From positions 1-64,000 of the forward strand of contig NZ_LWQS01000071.1 of assembly GCF_001650695.1 (NCBI RefSeq): a stretch of 64,000 nt of DNA, written 5' to 3'. The notes under the pieces are model-generated. The model was not told where the DNA came from. It saw nothing but the letters and a program-made list of their open reading frames with translations, and did not search any database. Shown in pieces: positions 1 through 8,650 of this stretch; the stretch's first letter is position 1; every line of letters starts with the position of its first letter. Made by a program: the position numbers and the translations under genes. Source of the DNA: Chloroflexus islandicus (GTDB taxonomy: Bacteria; Chloroflexota; Chloroflexia; Chloroflexales; Chloroflexaceae).

Positions 1-76
1 TCCCGAACCGGGTCGTGAAACGTCGCAGCGCCGATCCTACTGGCGGCTCTCCGCTGGGAACCTAGGTCCACGCACC
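1..76 (+). rRNA. rrf: 5S ribosomal RNA, 3' part
   Basis: The first ~75 bases match the 3' two thirds of bacterial 5S rRNA: the loop around TCCCGAACCGGGTCGTGAAAC, the conserved CGCCGAT...TACTGG segment, and a closing GGGAACCTAGGTC stretch. The 5' part lies outside the window, so the terminal helix cannot be checked and the 3' end is approximate. It is followed directly by a hairpin and an initiator tRNA, which suggests the end of an rRNA operon. Confidence 0.85.
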
Positions 77-88
77 CTCCCGATGCGC

Positions 89-122
89 GGGGGAGCTGTC
101 GCGAGGCAGTTCCCCCGTTTGT
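89..122 (+). terminator. hairpin between 5S rRNA and tRNA
   Basis: GGGGG at 89-93 pairs with CCCCC at 112-116 and the stem continues inward to 98/107, giving about 10 pairs with an 8-base loop. The tail is GTTTGT, only weakly T-rich. It may be a processing stem or a partial terminator between 5S and the tRNA. Confidence 0.5.
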
Positions 123-126
123 CTGC

Positions 127-201
127 CGCGGCGTGGAGCAGTGGCAGCTCGTCGGGCTCATAACCCGAAGGTCGCAGGTTCGAATCCTGCCGCCGCTACC
201 A
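127..201 (+). tRNA. initiator tRNA-fMet (anticodon CAT)
   Basis: Full cloverleaf. Acceptor bases 127-133 pair with 191-197 except the first pair (C-T), the unpaired 1:72 position typical of initiators. The D stem is 136-139/147-150. The anticodon stem 152-156/164-168 contains the three consecutive G-C pairs diagnostic of initiator tRNA around CTCATAA. The T arm is 174-190, and the genomic 3' end is ACCA at 198-201. It sits just behind the 5S gene and ahead of a strong terminator, so it is probably the last gene of the rRNA transcript. Confidence 0.95.
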
Positions 202-208
202 CCAGCAC

Positions 209-251
209 CATCACCCCCGCTAGCGCAGCTAGCGGGGGTGATGTGGTTTTT
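209..251 (+). terminator. rho-independent terminator of the rRNA/tRNA unit
   Basis: A perfect 16-bp stem (209-224 with 228-243, loop GCA) is followed by TGGTTTTTGG. This is the strongest terminator in the window. Its T-run is only on the plus side, so it serves the 5S-tRNA transcript and not the facing pgsA gene. Confidence 0.92.
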
Positions 252-278
252 GGTGGGCATTGTATCTGCACGGAGACG

Positions 279-881
279 CTATCGTTCTGAGGGGCGGGGA
301 GACCAGCCCCGGCGCAGCAGCGGCCACGCTTGCCAGAGGTATTCGATCCCGGAACCAATCGTCCAGATGAGAGCGAGCGCCATCGGGACGGGCCAGAGAT
401 TGAGGAGTGGGATCAGCAAGCCACCGGCGAGCAGTCCGAGGAAGCCGCCAGTTTCGGCGTGGGCGGCAAGGAGGCGCCAGATTAGGGCCACGACTGTAAT
501 TACGAGCTTCTGCTTGCCAAAGCGACGGGCTGAAATAACGACCCCTTCGGCAGCGGCAAATGAACGGAGACCGGAGACGACAAATTCGCGCACAATGATT
601 GCAAGGGCAACCCATGATGGCAGTAACCCAACCTCAATCATAGGGATAAGGACGCCGGCAACGAAGATCTTGTCGCTAATCGTATCGATAAAAATGCCAA
701 GGGGTGAAACTACCTTCAGATGGCGAGCCAGCCGTCCGTCGGCCATATCGCTCAATGCCATCAACAACAGCAAAAATGCCGCGCCAAGATAGGCGGTTGG
801 CGTTGCCACCAGCACCAGCCACGCCAGAATCGGCGTCGCAATGATGCGGAAAAGGCCCAGCAGATTGGGAAGCTGTCGCAT
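279..881 (-). CDS. pgsA: CDP-diacylglycerol--glycerol-3-phosphate 3-phosphatidyltransferase
   Basis: 200 residues, normal for the family. The protein is an integral membrane CDP-alcohol phosphatidyltransferase; by family it joins CDP-diacylglycerol and glycerol 3-phosphate to make phosphatidylglycerol phosphate, the first committed step to phosphatidylglycerol. The signature DGxxARx8Gx3Dx3D is intact: D48-G49, A52-R53, G62, D66, D70. Hydrophobic segments occur around residues 10-26, 30-43, 72-95, 124-140 and 147-175. The N-terminal LPNLLGLFR motif is also typical of PgsA. It converges on the rRNA unit and stands alone. A minus-strand TATAAT lies about 40 bases upstream of the start (925 to 920). 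Related CDP-alcohol enzymes share the motif, but the overall pattern is PgsA. Confidence 0.85.
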   Translation of the reverse strand: MRQLPNLLGLFRIIATPILAWLVLVATPTAYLGAAFLLLLMALSDMADGRLARHLKVVSPLGIFIDTISDKIFVAGVLIPMIEVGLLPSWVALAIIVREFVVSGLRSFAAAEGVVISARRFGKQKLVITVVALIWRLLAAHAETGGFLGLLAGGLLIPLLNLWPVPMALALIWTIGSGIEYLWQAWPLLRRGWSPRPSER

Positions 882-1280
882 GGTTTCCTACTCGGATCTA
901 CGCCTTACTCTGCACTTCGATTATAGCACACCGGGTCTCTGATATCTTATTGACATAATTTTAGAAAGTAAATCCCTTGCTACCTGCCATGGTATAATTC
1001 AGATCAATCATCATGACTGGCAAACAACGTCGCTCAGCGCGCCAAACGGTTCGTCGCCGAAAACCGATCGTAACGGAGCGACTATTGCCAACGTGAAGGT
1101 GAGTAAGGAGCGATACCGCTGCTTGGAGAAGAGACGTTGCACTGCAACGTCTTTACCTTCCGTATAAGGATGTGAGTGCGTGACCCGATACCACCTCATT
1201 GGCTACTCTATGCAGGTCATCATTGTTGCGATAGAAATTTGTACTCTGTGGTAGTTGCATGAACTGCGACGCATACCGAT
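882..1280. other. intergenic region between pgsA and the 7TM regulator
   Basis: About 400 bp without a convincing gene. It holds the pgsA -10 on the minus strand and, on the plus strand, an extended -10 TGGTATAAT (TATAAT at 993-998). It also holds a perfect 10-bp inverted repeat, 1132-1141 with 1143-1152 (AGACGTTGCA and its complement), followed by TTACC. The inverted repeat could be an attenuator or operator in the long leader of the gene at 1281. A short minus ORF at 1011-1199 has no recognisable features. Confidence 0.5.
920..928 (-). promoter_or_regulatory. extended -10 element upstream of pgsA
   Basis: On the minus strand the sequence reads TGCTATAAT, a consensus -10 (925-920) with the TG extension, about 40 bases before the pgsA start. 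I see no good -35 at the usual spacing. Confidence 0.5.
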
Positions 1281-3218
1281 ATGGTCACTCTGCTTGAACG
1301 CATCAATGAAGTACTGTTTGCCGCAGTATTGATTGTCAGCTTTTCATTGTTAGCCTACATTGTGCTGCAAAACTGGCGCAGCGATATTGTGCGCGCGCTT
1401 GGGGTCTTGTTGGCTGGCGTCATCATTGCCTACAGCGGTGATTTACTACTGGCCCGTGCGCAACGTCCGGAGACGGTTGAATTTTTGGGCAGGGCGCAAT
1501 GGTTAGGGATTGTCTTGGTTCCGGCGGGTTACATTCACTTTGCGAATGCCTTGTTAGCGTTTGGGAATGCCAATACCCTTGCCCAACGCTGGCGGCGCAG
1601 CGTGTATCTCGCCTATCTAGGCAGTATTATCATCTTTCTCCTTGTTGCTCTTGGCACGAATTTAGTGATTCACACCGGGATGCCAAGCGGCCCCGTCGCC
1701 CAATTTCAAGCTGGGCCATTGTTTTGGTTTTACGTCGTCTTCTTTGTCGTGGCGGCGGCAACTGCGTTGATCGCCATCCTGACTGTGCGTCGTTCGGCGC
1801 TAACGCCATCGCAACGCCGGCGGTTGAGTTATCTGAGCGCGACCTTTGCCGCGCCCGGGATTGGCGTCTTCCCATTTTTGTTAGTTGCCTCGCCGAGCGC
1901 TGCACCAATCAGCCTAATACTTGCGTTACAGGCGATTGCCAGTGTCATCGTGATCGTGATGGTCACGATTATGACGTATTCAGTAGCGTTTCAGGGTATG
2001 CTTATTCCTGAGCGGCTGATCAAGCAAGATTTTGTCCGGTGGTGGTTATACGGCCCCTTTGTCGGTATTACCACGATTCTATTTATCCAGGCCGTGCCGG
2101 TCATCGCTCAGCAACTTGGCTTGCCGCCAGAGACGCTCATCACTTTTGGGGTGATGGTGATGACGGTCTTAATGCCGATCTTTGTGACGCAGGCCAAACC
2201 ATACCTTGACGCTCTGATCTATCGCCAAGACCATTCTGAGATCGACTATTTGCGCAACTTGCCGCGCAATATGTTTACCCGAGCCGATCTGCGAGCGTTG
2301 CTCGAAAACTCACTCGTCGCGATCTGTAACCCCTTGGGGGTGAAAACAGGCTTTGTAATTGCGCCGGGGGAAGACGGATTTAGCATCAAAGCCTTATGGG
2401 GATCGCGCCGTGAAGTGCGCCGGTTTGTAACCGAGCATCCAATTGCCAACCTGATTCCGCAGCTTGATGCGATGCCGTATGATGCCAGCGCTAGCCTTGA
2501 TAGCGGATCGTTTGTGGTGATCGGGTCGTTTTGCTTATTGCCGTTGCGCAGTCCTGATGGCGTCTTTCTGGGTGCAATCGGGCTTGAGGCCACGCCCGAA
2601 CAATTGCAACGCAACGGCGGGATGTCTACCGAGATGCGGCGCATGGTGACCGGGTTGGCCCACCAAATCGAGTTAGCCCTGACGACGGCGCAGATGCAGC
2701 GGCAAATTTTTGATGCGCTGCGCGGGTTAGCGCCAGAAATGCAGTCGTTGCAACAACTCAGTTCACGCTTAGAGCAAGCGACCCCGAGCACCTTAAACGC
2801 GATCGAGGATGACATCGTGCTCCACCCCGATTTTCCGCAACTGGTCAAAGATGCGTTAACGCAATTTTGGGGCGGGCCGAAACTGGCCGACAGCCCATTG
2901 CTTGGCTTGCGCAGTGTGCGGCGGGTGCTCGCCGAGCAAGGCGGCAGCCCGACCAAGGCCTTGCAGGCCGTCTTGCGGCAAGCGATCGCGAATTTGCGAC
3001 CTGATGATCAGATTGATCCTTCGGCGCAGGAGTGGCTATTGTACAATCTGCTAGAAGGGCGATTTTTGCGCCGGCAGACGGTGCGCGATGTCGCTCATCG
3101 GCTCGCGATGAGCGAGTCGGACTTTTACCGGAAGCAGCGAATTGCGATTGAAGAGGTCGCGCGCCAAATCTTGTTGATGGAAGAACATGAGTACGAAAAT
3201 TCTACTGGCCGAAGATGA
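1281..3218 (+). CDS. 7TM-GAF membrane regulator with C-terminal helix-turn-helix
   Basis: 645 residues. The first ~300 residues hold seven to nine hydrophobic segments (about 10-30, 37-57, 77-97, 109-130, 146-168, 183-203, 209-232, 255-275, 287-305) that resemble the 7TM sensor region found at the N terminus of some histidine kinases. Residues ~330-475 look like a GAF domain. No DHp or HATPase motif is present. The last ~60 residues (TVRDVAHRLAMSESDFYRKQ and onward) look like a helix-turn-helix. I infer a membrane-bound sensor that may contact DNA directly or act with the receiver encoded next, whose start lies 32 bases inside this gene. The ligand is unknown. The ATG at 1281 lacks a clear ribosome binding site. 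Confidence 0.6.
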   Translation: MVTLLERINEVLFAAVLIVSFSLLAYIVLQNWRSDIVRALGVLLAGVIIAYSGDLLLARAQRPETVEFLGRAQWLGIVLVPAGYIHFANALLAFGNANTLAQRWRRSVYLAYLGSIIIFLLVALGTNLVIHTGMPSGPVAQFQAGPLFWFYVVFFVVAAATALIAILTVRRSALTPSQRRRLSYLSATFAAPGIGVFPFLLVASPSAAPISLILALQAIASVIVIVMVTIMTYSVAFQGMLIPERLIKQDFVRWWLYGPFVGITTILFIQAVPVIAQQLGLPPETLITFGVMVMTVLMPIFVTQAKPYLDALIYRQDHSEIDYLRNLPRNMFTRADLRALLENSLVAICNPLGVKTGFVIAPGEDGFSIKALWGSRREVRRFVTEHPIANLIPQLDAMPYDASASLDSGSFVVIGSFCLLPLRSPDGVFLGAIGLEATPEQLQRNGGMSTEMRRMVTGLAHQIELALTTAQMQRQIFDALRGLAPEMQSLQQLSSRLEQATPSTLNAIEDDIVLHPDFPQLVKDALTQFWGGPKLADSPLLGLRSVRRVLAEQGGSPTKALQAVLRQAIANLRPDDQIDPSAQEWLLYNLLEGRFLRRQTVRDVAHRLAMSESDFYRKQRIAIEEVARQILLMEEHEYENSTGRR

Positions 3219-3561
3219 GCCCGATCTACAACTAATCACGCGCATGGCGCTCGAAGATGCGAACTATACCGTTGTTATCGCGAATAATGGTTTTGAAGCG
3301 TTGGAGCAACTTGCCCGTCAGACCGTTGATCTCTTGTTGATCGATGTCATGATGCCGCAGATGGATGGATTAGAGCTGTGCCAGCGGTTACAGCACCATC
3401 CGGTTTGGCGCCAGATCCCGATCGTCTTGCTTACGGCTAGCCCCAGAGTGCGGGAGCTTCCGCAACACTTGCCGCCTTCAGTGCGCGGTTGGGTTGAAAA
3501 ACCGTTTAATGTATTTGCACTGGTCGAGAAAGTCGAATCCGTGCTCGCCGGCGAGTGTTGA
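3187..3561 (+). CDS. single-domain response regulator (CheY-like receiver)
   Basis: 124 residues forming only a receiver domain. The acidic pair is in LLAEDEPD, the phospho-acceptor Asp is in LLIDVMMPQMDG (about D54), the switch Thr is in VLLTAS and the conserved Lys in VEKPFN. There is no output domain, so it must work by protein contact. Its start (GGAAG six bases ahead of the ATG) overlaps the end of the 7TM-GAF-HTH gene by 32 bases, so the two are translationally coupled. The hybrid kinase 50 bases downstream is the obvious phosphodonor candidate, although that is inferred from position only. Confidence 0.9.
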   Translation: MSTKILLAEDEPDLQLITRMALEDANYTVVIANNGFEALEQLARQTVDLLLIDVMMPQMDGLELCQRLQHHPVWRQIPIVLLTASPRVRELPQHLPPSVRGWVEKPFNVFALVEKVESVLAGEC

Positions 3562-3612
3562 TACGTGCATGCTTCCATACATCCTAGCATTCATACGAAG
3601 GTGTAAGCTGTC

Positions 3613-6495
3613 GTGGAATTGTCTGATCGATCAGCCCTTCTAGCCATCCTATGCCGGCAGATGTATCGCGCCCCATCGCGCGAGGTCGTGTGGCAGGTAT
3701 TGCTTGATGGCGCGCGCAGCCTTGCTATGGCGAGGGTGGCGTTGATCTATCAGCTTGGGCCTGAAAGTGATCAATTGCAACGTTTTAACGATCAGGCTGA
3801 TCCGGTAGCAGGCGTGACTCCGCAACAGATTAGCATTCCCCACTACTTGATGCATGATTTGCGGTTGTTGCGGCAACCACTGCTCTTTACGCCCGATCGC
3901 CAATCAACCCCGCTGGCCTTGGCGTTGACCAATGCGATCTGGCCTGAACAGCCGCCAACGCAGATTGTGATCTTGCCGCTCGTAGCCAATGGCGCGTTGC
4001 AGGGCTTGTGCATCTGTGGATGGGAGGCGCAGATCGCCCATGAATACATCGGCGTATTGCAATTTCTCGCCGATGATGCCATTTATGCCCAGACGCGGTT
4101 TGATCAGGTTGACGGTCTGCATGAGCCTGAACCGCTGCCAGTTGATGTCTTTGTCGATCTGGCTTTGCTCTACACCCATACTCCCGATCAACTGGTTGGG
4201 GTTGCGCTCGAGCAACTGGTGAGCGCAGTTGGCGCCGCAGCCGGTGCGCTCTATCTCTACCATGATGAGACCAGCCAGCTTGAGTTAAAGACGGTGACGA
4301 CCAGCGCATCGTTGCCAGCTTTCGCGACCGTATTCCACCAGTTATGGCAACACGAGCTTGGCCAGCAGATGCAAGCGTTGGCCGCGTCATTGCTCGAGTC
4401 AGCCGAGGAAATCGCTTATCTGCCAACAGATTCTTCACCATCACCGGTATCTGAGACATTACACGCATTTCTGCGTTCGCATGCCATTACTGGTGTGGTT
4501 TCACTAGCTATCGTAGCCGGTGGATGGCAGGCTGGCGTTGTGCAATTAGCGCCGTGGCCAAGCAATCGTTTCAGTGAACGGCAGATACAGTGGCTGCGCC
4601 TATTGGCGCGGCAAATTGGTGCAGCAATTGAGCATACCCGGCTTTTTGATCATTTGCGGATCGAGCTTGATCGGGCGCAGGCTGTCGTAGAAACGACCAA
4701 CGATGGCATTATTATGATTGACCGTCAGCGCCGGGTCGTGATGGTCAATCGACGAGCTTGCTATTTCTTTGGCGTGGCCGAGCACGATCTTAAGGGCCGG
4801 TCGTATGATGACCTGTTGCTCATCTTTGGCCGTGTCTTTGCCAATAGTACCCGCTTAACGTTCTGGTTGGGGCAACTGCTAGGTTCAGAAACCGACCGCG
4901 CCTATGAAGAGTTTCAAGTGATTTGGCCAGAGGCGCGCCGCTTGCACTGCTTCTCAGCGCCAGTGATTGACCGGCGTGAGCAGTATTTAGGACGAATCTT
5001 GATCTTCCGTGATGTGACGCGCGAGCGTGAAGTTGAGCGCCTGAAAGACGAGTTTGTCTCAACCGTATCGCATGAATTGCGAACGCCATTGAGTAGCATT
5101 CAGGGGTCACTGCAACTAGTGTTAGGCGACGCCACGCGGGGCAAGCCCGGGCTTGCTCCTGATCTCGCCGCGCCGGTACGTTCAATGCTCCAAGTGTCGC
5201 TGGCGAATACCGAACGTCTCATCCGGTTGGTGAACGATATTCTCGATATTGCGAAGATCGAGCAGGGACGGTTGCAGTTGCAGCCGAAACCGATCGCGCC
5301 GATCGAGATCTGCCGGAGCGCCATGGAAGAACTGCGAGCGTTCGCGCGCCAGTATGGCGTGACTATTTCGCTGAATGTGCCGCCCAATTTGCCATTGGTG
5401 GAGGTCGATCGCGATCGGATTGTGCAGGTGGTGATCAACCTGTTGTCGAACGCGATCAAGTTTTCACCGCAAGGGCAGCAGGTGCTGCTGAGCGCTATCC
5501 ACGAGCAGAACGTCGTGCGCTTTAGCGTGCGCGATTGGGGCCCCGGCATTGCCCGCGCCGATCAGATGCGATTGTTTCAGAAGTTTCACCAGCTTGATCA
5601 ATCGATCAGTCGCGAAAGAAGCGGTTCTGGATTGGGGTTGGCTATCTCGAAAGAGTTAGTTGAATTACACGGCGGCAAGATTTGGGTCGATAGTGATCTT
5701 GGCCGGGGAAGTACGTTCAGTTTTACGGTGCCGGTAGCGAAAGTGCAGCCGCAACCGGTGGAAGGCCAACTCCCGCTGATTGTCGTTGCCGACGGTGCCC
5801 ATCCGTGGGTCGCTAAGCTATGCGCTGCGCTGGAAGCCGATCCAAACTGGCACGTGATCCAGATGCAGGCGCGTGACATTAACGTCGCTGCGCCAGCACG
5901 CCAGCCGGCATGTCTGGTGCTCATCGACTCTGGCGATCTCGATGAGCGAGTCAATCAAATTCGCGCACTTCCGCTCTACCGGATTGTGCCGATGATCGTG
6001 ATCAGTGATGCGCCGGGGGCAAGCCGCCTGCGTGATGCCAGTGTCTTGCCGGTTCATAGCCCGATCGAAGACATTATTGCCGAAATACGCCGCCAGATTG
6101 CCGAACCGCAGCCATTGGTGCTGGTGGTTAATGATGATCCGAATGTGCGGACGGTGTTGGTGCGGATTTTGCAGCGGCATCGCATGCGGGTGTTGGCGGC
6201 GAGTGATGGGGTTGCGGCACTGGAATTAGTCCACCATTCGCGACCGCATGCGGTCTTGCTTGATCTGCGTATGCCCGGTATGGACGGCTTGGAAGTGTTG
6301 CAGCGGTTACAGGCGCAGCCAGCTACGGCCACGATCCCCGTTGTGATTTTGACCGCCAATGACTTGGGGCCTGATGCGTCAGCGCAGGCATTCAATCTTG
6401 GCGCACGCGGGTTTCTCGAGAAGCCGGTTACCGCTGAGCGTCTTATTGCCACGTTGACATCCGTTATGAAGACACGCGAGGGTGGTGATGAATAA
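3613..6495 (+). CDS. cytoplasmic hybrid histidine kinase (GAF-GAF-PAS-HisKA-HATPase-REC-REC)
   Basis: 960 residues, GTG start, no membrane segment. Order: two GAF-like regions (about 15-160 and 180-345), PAS (~350-465), DHp with phospho-His H487 in [12 protein letters not shown], HATPase with the N box ([11 protein letters not shown]), G1 (DWGPGI) and G2 (GSGLGLAIS). Then comes a degenerate receiver (~715-830) without the acceptor Asp, and a complete C-terminal receiver with D884 in [12 protein letters not shown] soluble sensor that autophosphorylates and passes phosphate to its own receiver and perhaps to the small receiver upstream. The stop overlaps the next start by 8 bases (ATG at 6488), so the genes are coupled. 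The signal sensed cannot be read from the sequence. Confidence 0.92.
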   Translation: MELSDRSALLAILCRQMYRAPSREVVWQVLLDGARSLAMARVALIYQLGPESDQLQRFNDQADPVAGVTPQQISIPHYLMHDLRLLRQPLLFTPDRQSTPLALALTNAIWPEQPPTQIVILPLVANGALQGLCICGWEAQIAHEYIGVLQFLADDAIYAQTRFDQVDGLHEPEPLPVDVFVDLALLYTHTPDQLVGVALEQLVSAVGAAAGALYLYHDETSQLELKTVTTSASLPAFATVFHQLWQHELGQQMQALAASLLESAEEIAYLPTDSSPSPVSETLHAFLRSHAITGVVSLAIVAGGWQAGVVQLAPWPSNRFSERQIQWLRLLARQIGAAIEHTRLFDHLRIELDRAQAVVETTNDGIIMIDRQRRVVMVNRRACYFFGVAEHDLKGRSYDDLLLIFGRVFANSTRLTFWLGQLLGSETDRAYEEFQVIWPEARRLHCFSAPVIDRREQYLGRILIFRDVTREREVERLKDEFVSTVSHELRTPLSSIQGSLQLVLGDATRGKPGLAPDLAAPVRSMLQVSLANTERLIRLVNDILDIAKIEQGRLQLQPKPIAPIEICRSAMEELRAFARQYGVTISLNVPPNLPLVEVDRDRIVQVVINLLSNAIKFSPQGQQVLLSAIHEQNVVRFSVRDWGPGIARADQMRLFQKFHQLDQSISRERSGSGLGLAISKELVELHGGKIWVDSDLGRGSTFSFTVPVAKVQPQPVEGQLPLIVVADGAHPWVAKLCAALEADPNWHVIQMQARDINVAAPARQPACLVLIDSGDLDERVNQIRALPLYRIVPMIVISDAPGASRLRDASVLPVHSPIEDIIAEIRRQIAEPQPLVLVVNDDPNVRTVLVRILQRHRMRVLAASDGVAALELVHHSRPHAVLLDLRMPGMDGLEVLQRLQAQPATATIPVVILTANDLGPDASAQAFNLGARGFLEKPVTAERLIATLTSVMKTREGGDE

Positions 6496-6856
6496 GGCTC
6501 CTTCCGAAGTGGAAAAGTTTATCCATCAGCTTGCATCACCGCTCACGGCGTTGCAGAGCGCAGTAGACCTGCTGGTGCATCACTATGGGCAGAGCGATGA
6601 TCAGCGGCTACGCACTTTGATCGGCTCGTTACAGCGATCGACGGCCCGTTTGCGCCAGTTTAGCGAACATTTAACTGGCCGGTTGCAGGTGGAGGGCAAT
6701 ATGATCGTTGCGCGGGTGCCAATTGAAGCGTATCAGCCGGCATCGCCGGCTGCACCGGCATCGTCGCCAGCCGTTTCAATCGGTTCAGGATTAGCAGTAT
6801 TGGCGGGTGGGGCGACGCTTGACGGTTGGAGCAGGCGTTGGTGGCAGCGGGCTTAG
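6488..6856 (+). CDS. DHp-like fragment, probably the N-terminal part of the next protein
   Basis: 122 residues from the ATG at 6488, which has GAGG six bases upstream; GTG codons at 6482 and 6485 are alternatives. Residues ~8-70 resemble a histidine-kinase dimerisation domain ([19 protein letters not shown]), with His in the phospho-site position. A Pro/Ala linker follows, then the first strand of a receiver ([13 protein letters not shown]), after which this frame runs into Trp/Arg-rich sequence and stops. The receiver continues in the -1 frame from the TTG at 6826. Either this is the N-terminal half of one frameshifted protein (DHp-REC-REC-GGDEF), or the two products are made by coupled translation. 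Confidence 0.6.
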   Translation: MNKAPSEVEKFIHQLASPLTALQSAVDLLVHHYGQSDDQRLRTLIGSLQRSTARLRQFSEHLTGRLQVEGNMIVARVPIEAYQPASPAAPASSPAVSIGSGLAVLAGGATLDGWSRRWWQRA

Positions 6857-8055
6857 AGGTGCAGCGTGTAACGACTGGAGCTGCCGGCCTTGACCTTGCC
6901 CGTCGCCGCCGGCCACGCTTGCTGGTAATAGCTGAGGAAATCACCGACATTGATCCGCCTACCTGTGTCCAGATTGCCCGTACCGATCCGGAGACGCGCG
7001 AGGTGGCGGCGGCGGTGGCAAGCCACCACCCATTGGTTGGTGGCAATGGCTTGTTGATCGATCTGAATCAACCGCTGCTTGATCAGGTGCAGCGCTTGTT
7101 GACCGCACATCATAGCGAGCGGGGGGTGCCACGAATTCTCTTGGTTGATGACGAACCAGAGATTCGGGTGACGCTTGGCCAACAATTGACCGATGCTGGG
7201 TTTGTGGTGGTGACGGCAGCGGATAGTGCGACAGCGGTGCAGTTGGCGACAACTCAGCATTTCGATCTCGTTGTGCTTGATCGATTGTTGCCCGATGGCG
7301 ATGGTTTGCAGATATTGCATACCCTGCGCACTACGCCGGCGACGCGGTTGGTGCCTGTGGTGTTGCTGTCTGCGGTCAGCGCACTGGATGAAAAGGTGCG
7401 GAGTTTGCAATTAGGCGCCGATGACTATATCGTGAAACCGTGCAGCGCAGCAGAATTGGCAGCGCGGATCCGTTCGATTTTGCGCCGGAGTGAGCGGGAT
7501 AGCAGCGTGAATCCGCTGTCGCGGTTGCCCGGTAATATCGTGATCGAACAAGTGATTCACGAGCGGCTGGCGAAACAGCAATCGTTTGCGGTGGCGTATA
7601 TCGATCTCGACCATTTTAAGGGGTATAATGATCACTACGGTTTTTTTAAGGGCGATGCGGTGATTGTCCATACGGCCCGGCTTTTGGCCGACATCGTTCA
7701 TTGGTATGGCGAAGCGGACGATTTTCTGGGCCATCTCGGCGGTGATGATTTTGTGTTGGTGACGACGTTGGAACGAGCGCAACGCCTTGGTCAAGCAATG
7801 ATCAAACGCTTTGACGCGACGATTCCTTATTTTTATGCCGCAGAGGATCGCGAGCGGGGCTATATTTTCGGTCACGATCGGCAAGGTCGTCCGTGCCGTT
7901 ATGCATTGCTCAGTGTCTCGATTGCCGTTGTGCCGGTAGCGCCATCCCAATATCAGCAACCCTACGAGATTGCGCAGCGAGCAGTTATCGTGAAGCGACA
8001 GTCAAAGACAATGACCGGCAGTTGTTTGCTGGTTGATCAATCAGAAAGAGGATGA
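6826..8055 (+). CDS. receiver-receiver-GGDEF protein, likely diguanylate-cyclase family
   Basis: 409 residues from a TTG codon. Residues 1-~75 are a receiver that lacks its first strand and its acceptor Asp. Residues ~100-220 are a complete receiver (LLVDDEPE, VVLDRLLPDGDG, K in YIVKPCS). Residues ~235-400 are a GGDEF-type domain with GGDDF. The inhibitory RxxD site upstream of the signature is not conserved (GEAD). By family it would make cyclic di-GMP from GTP; the divergent C-terminal part (ERGYI...DRQGR) leaves activity uncertain. The TTG follows an in-frame TGA at 6820 and lies inside the preceding ORF. The missing first strand is encoded there in the other frame, which suggests a frameshift. 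clpP follows immediately. Confidence 0.75.
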   Translation: MEQALVAAGLEVQRVTTGAAGLDLARRRRPRLLVIAEEITDIDPPTCVQIARTDPETREVAAAVASHHPLVGGNGLLIDLNQPLLDQVQRLLTAHHSERGVPRILLVDDEPEIRVTLGQQLTDAGFVVVTAADSATAVQLATTQHFDLVVLDRLLPDGDGLQILHTLRTTPATRLVPVVLLSAVSALDEKVRSLQLGADDYIVKPCSAAELAARIRSILRRSERDSSVNPLSRLPGNIVIEQVIHERLAKQQSFAVAYIDLDHFKGYNDHYGFFKGDAVIVHTARLLADIVHWYGEADDFLGHLGGDDFVLVTTLERAQRLGQAMIKRFDATIPYFYAAEDRERGYIFGHDRQGRPCRYALLSVSIAVVPVAPSQYQQPYEIAQRAVIVKRQSKTMTGSCLLVDQSERG

Positions 8056-8056
8056 T

Positions 8057-8650
8057 ATGCCGTCCATTCCGGTGCCAACAATTGTAGAGCGCACTAGCCG
8101 CGGTGAGCGGAGTTGGGATATTTTTTCCCGTTTGCTCAAAGAACGGGTGATTATTATCGGCGAGCCAATTGATGATGAGCTGGCCTCGTCGGTGGTGGCG
8201 CAGTTGTTGGTGTTGCAACAGCAAGACCCTGAACGTGATATCTGGATGTACATCAACAGTCCGGGTGGTGTGATCCGGGCCGGGTTGGCGATCTACGACA
8301 CGATGCAGTTGGTGACTCCTGATATTTGCACGGTGTGCGTGGGCCGGGCGGCGAGCATGGCGACAGTGCTGCTCTGTGCCGGGGCGAAGGGCAAGCGGTT
8401 TGCCTTGCCGCATGCGACGATCCACTCGCATCCGGCAGGCGGCGGCGCCGAGGGGTATGCGCCGGATGTGCAGATCGCAGTCGATGAGATGCTGCGTTTG
8501 CAGCGGCTGTTGCGCGAGATTATGGCGAAACACTCCGGCCAGCCGGTCGAACGGTTAGAGGCCGATTTTAGCCGCGATTTTTACATGACCGCGTCGCAGG
8601 CGCTCGAGTACGGCTTGATTGACGCCATTCTGACCCCGCAGCAGCGGTGA
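8057..8650 (+). CDS. clpP: ATP-dependent Clp protease proteolytic subunit
   Basis: 197 residues from the ATG at 8057, chosen because AAAGAGG precedes it at proper spacing; an in-frame ATG at 8033 lies inside the previous gene. The serine protease triad is in place: S100 in GRAASMA, H123 in ATIHSH, D174 in SRDFYM. The oligomer-forming MYINSPGG strand is present. ClpP forms the double-ring chamber that degrades substrates unfolded by ClpX, ClpA or ClpC. No Clp ATPase gene is adjacent. The catalytic loop reads IHSHPAGG instead of the usual IHQPxGG, one residue longer, so this may be a paralogue. Its 3' end overlaps the facing hydrolase gene by 83 bases. Confidence 0.92.
   Translation: MPSIPVPTIVERTSRGERSWDIFSRLLKERVIIIGEPIDDELASSVVAQLLVLQQQDPERDIWMYINSPGGVIRAGLAIYDTMQLVTPDICTVCVGRAASMATVLLCAGAKGKRFALPHATIHSHPAGGGAEGYAPDVQIAVDEMLRLQRLLREIMAKHSGQPVERLEADFSRDFYMTASQALEYGLIDAILTPQQR

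Noticed and set aside
950-998. TTGACA at 950 paired with TATAAT at 993 as one promoter
   Set aside because: The spacing is 37 bases; if used, the TATAAT would act as an extended -10 by itself.
1011-1199. 62-codon minus-strand ORF in the leader of the 7TM gene
   Set aside because: No ribosome binding site or family similarity, and it covers the 10-bp inverted repeat.
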